From Rickettsiales bacterium (GTDB lineage: Bacteria > Pseudomonadota > Alphaproteobacteria > Rickettsiales > UBA1997): DNA of 7,483 nt. The notes beneath the pieces were generated by a model. The model was not told where the DNA came from. It did not search any database and worked only from the letters and a program-made list of their open reading frames with translations. The DNA lies in the NCBI GenBank assembly GCA_947496905.1, contig CANMEW010000065.1, forward strand, positions 1-7,483, given 5' to 3'. Of the stretch, positions 6,466-7,483 are shown one piece after another. The number at the start of each line of letters is the position of its first letter. Positions within the stretch are counted from its first letter, which is position 1. Made by a program: the position numbers and the translations under genes.

Positions 6466-7238
6466 TTGCCCTGTAGAGCGGCGGTGTTCTGCAGAACATG
6501 ATGCGACGATGGTGAAGAAGGAGACAGTGCTGGCTGACCTTCCTGATGATTAGGTTCGTGATGCGAAGGATTTCCACCATGCAACACATACTCCGCAGTT
6601 AATATTATTACGGGGTGAAAATCACCTGATGTAGCGCCGAATGAGTTGCTAAGGCCATCATTAGCAACTGCCGAGATTACTGGTGCTGGAGCTGCAGAAA
6701 ATTGCAGGACATCTGCATGAGTTACACATTTTTCTTCACTGCGAGATTCTGATTTTTGTAACTCTTCCAAAACATCTTCAAAGCCGCTTTCGCGCAATAT
6801 TTCCGCGTAAGTATCTCTGTAATTTTTGTAGAGGTAGGAGTTAGTTTTTTCTCTGAAATATTCGCCAATACGACTTTTTAAGTCACGATCTGGCAAAGTG
6901 GTTAGGTCTCGTACATTGCTCCAGAAGTCACAAAATGCACTTTCGTCAATACCTAAGCTGCACCAGTTAGACAAAGTTTCGAGCAATCTTTTAGATTCAT
7001 CTGTGTCTTCTATTGGCACGCCTTCCGGATAGATTACACTCAGAACATTCGCAACGAAGCGTTCTTTGGGCGCGTTAATTGCGTTAGCTAGAATTAGCTA
7101 AACTTCTGTTAGACGATTTTCTGATTCGTAGCTATTTATCAATCCTACAATCCCACCTTCTTCGCTTAATCCCGATTGCAAATTGGAGAAGTAGATGTCC
7201 AAGAGATACTCAGCTGTATCAGAAATTTTGTCTCTCAC
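6462..7238 (-). pseudogene. Unrecognised leftward gene split by an in-frame stop codon
   Basis: Read from a GTG at 7238, the frame gives 46 residues (RDKISDTAEYLLDIYFSNLQ ... ESENRLTEV) and then meets TAG at 7098-7100. The same frame continues in protein-like sequence (LILANAINAPKERFVANVLS ...) to a TAA at 6464-6462, about 258 codons in all. Between the TAG and the next possible start, GTG at 7019, there is no ATG, GTG or TTG, so the downstream part (185 residues from 7019) would lose a coding-like stretch if translated alone. That points to a nonsense mutation. The product would be mostly soluble: a charged, helix-rich part (about 70-170), then a Ser/Pro/His/Gln-rich tail (HHEPNHQEGQPALSPSSPSS). 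No signal peptide, membrane segment or known motif is visible. The region is less AT-rich than its core neighbours. Real gene, sequencing error and recent decay are all possible; function unknown. Confidence 0.5.
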
Positions 7239-7378
7239 TATTTTTTCCCGTTATTCTTTCCGTTATTATTGTTCAGACTGCTTGTTGATGCCGTGGTTGG
7301 CGTAGATCTTGGCGCCACTTTTGTAGTCAAACCAACTCCACCAAACGGCTTAAAGTTAAGGAACCTCTGAAAAACCAT
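7238..7378 (-). CDS. Small unrecognised reading frame ending one base into the next gene; 5' part lies in a palindromic repeat
   Basis: From ATG 7378 the frame encodes 46 residues, starting MVFQRFLNFKPFGGVGLTTK and ending in a Ser/Thr then Asn/Gly/Lys-rich tail (SSLNNNNGKNNGKK). Its TAG (7240-7238) shares a base with the GTG of the downstream broken gene (TAGTG), an operon-like overlap. Upstream the frame stays open to a TGA at 7429-7427 in the centre of the palindromic repeat. The first residues from the ATG (MVFQRF) are thus encoded by the repeat. It is most simply the C-terminal remnant of a longer gene cut by repeat insertion; the alternative is that it is not translated at all. No family recognised. 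Confidence 0.35.
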   Translation of the reverse strand: MVFQRFLNFKPFGGVGLTTKVAPRSTPTTASTSSLNNNNGKNNGKK

Positions 7379-7483
7379 CTTTTCCGGAAATTTTTTCGTT
7401 ACCAAATTTTTTCGCGAGCACGTACATCAAGGTACGCTTTCCTGCTCAAAAATTTGTTGCCTAAAAATTTCTCGAAAAATCTA
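7360..7483. repeat. Second long imperfect palindromic repeat, truncated by the window end
   Basis: Starting with GGAACCTCTGAAAAACC at 7360, the sequence folds back on itself: GAGCA (7416-7420) pairs with TGCTC (7443-7447), CGTAC (7421-7425) with GTACG (7432-7436), AAATTT (7404-7409) with AAATTT (7450-7455), and the outer AT-rich arms match with scattered mismatches. The centre is near 7429-7431, so the right end should fall about 17-20 bases beyond the window. It resembles the 284-447 element in size and plan (AT-rich arms, TAC/GTA near the centre), but its termini differ. It may be another miniature element or an intergenic palindromic repeat family. Confidence 0.5.

Noticed and set aside
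6485..6498. 14-bp perfect palindrome TGTTCTGCAGAACA, possible operator
   Set aside because: It lies in the 3' coding part of the broken gene, far from any promoter, and does not match the direct-repeat LexA box (GTTC-N7-GTTC) of alphaproteobacteria.
6466..6500. Terminator between argF and the convergent gene
   Set aside because: The two stops overlap and no stem followed by a T-run could be found on either strand just after argF.
7098..7100. TAG read as an amino acid (recoding or pyrrolysine)
   Set aside because: argF and the RodZ-like gene end in TAG as normal stops, and nothing nearby suggests a recoding element.
7176..7370. Rightward 64-codon open frame
   Set aside because: It lies opposite two leftward frames that overlap in operon style, and its translation shows no protein-like features beyond a phenylalanine/leucine run produced by the opposite strand's Asn/Lys codons.

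Overview
The window looks like a piece of an AT-rich alphaproteobacterial genome, probably host-associated. The ornithine carbamoyltransferase and MurG are of alphaproteobacterial style (HPCQ, a WFGDANNV stretch, ADDHQEKNA). murG stands outside any visible division/cell-wall cluster, and palindromic repeats and a broken gene lie between the core genes. A Rickettsiales/Holosporales-type bacterium is my guess from this, not something the sequence proves.

Layout, left to right. At 1-246 is the 3' end of an unrecognised rightward gene with a low-complexity tail. At 221-262 is a hairpin followed, on the minus strand, by a U-rich tract; it reads as the terminator of the leftward operon. At 284-447 is a near-perfectly symmetrical palindromic element flanked by TA, a good candidate for a MITE (small non-autonomous transposon). 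From 5395 down to 460 runs a tight leftward operon of three envelope genes: murG (lipid II synthesis), a short RodZ-like membrane protein with a cytoplasmic helix-turn-helix domain, and a 1061-residue AsmA-family protein. murG and the RodZ-like gene overlap by 8 bp, and the RodZ-like stop directly abuts the AsmA start, so translation is probably coupled. An 86-bp divergent intergenic region separates murG from rightward argF (5482-6465), whose protein carries four exact copies of a five-residue repeat.

Right of argF the DNA is less AT-rich and looks like accessory material. A leftward unrecognised gene (7238 to 6462) is broken by an in-frame TAG at 7098-7100. Its GTG start overlaps the stop of another small leftward reading frame (7378-7238), whose 5' part lies inside a second long palindromic repeat cut off by the window end.

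Functionally, the three leftward genes fit one theme, cell-wall precursor synthesis and envelope assembly; argF belongs to arginine synthesis and only shares the promoter region. I see no defence system, toxin-antitoxin pair, CRISPR array, tRNA or rRNA. The most noteworthy observations are the two palindromic repeats, the in-frame repeat expansion in argF, the tail-less RodZ-like protein and the decaying accessory locus; I find no convincing new multi-gene system.
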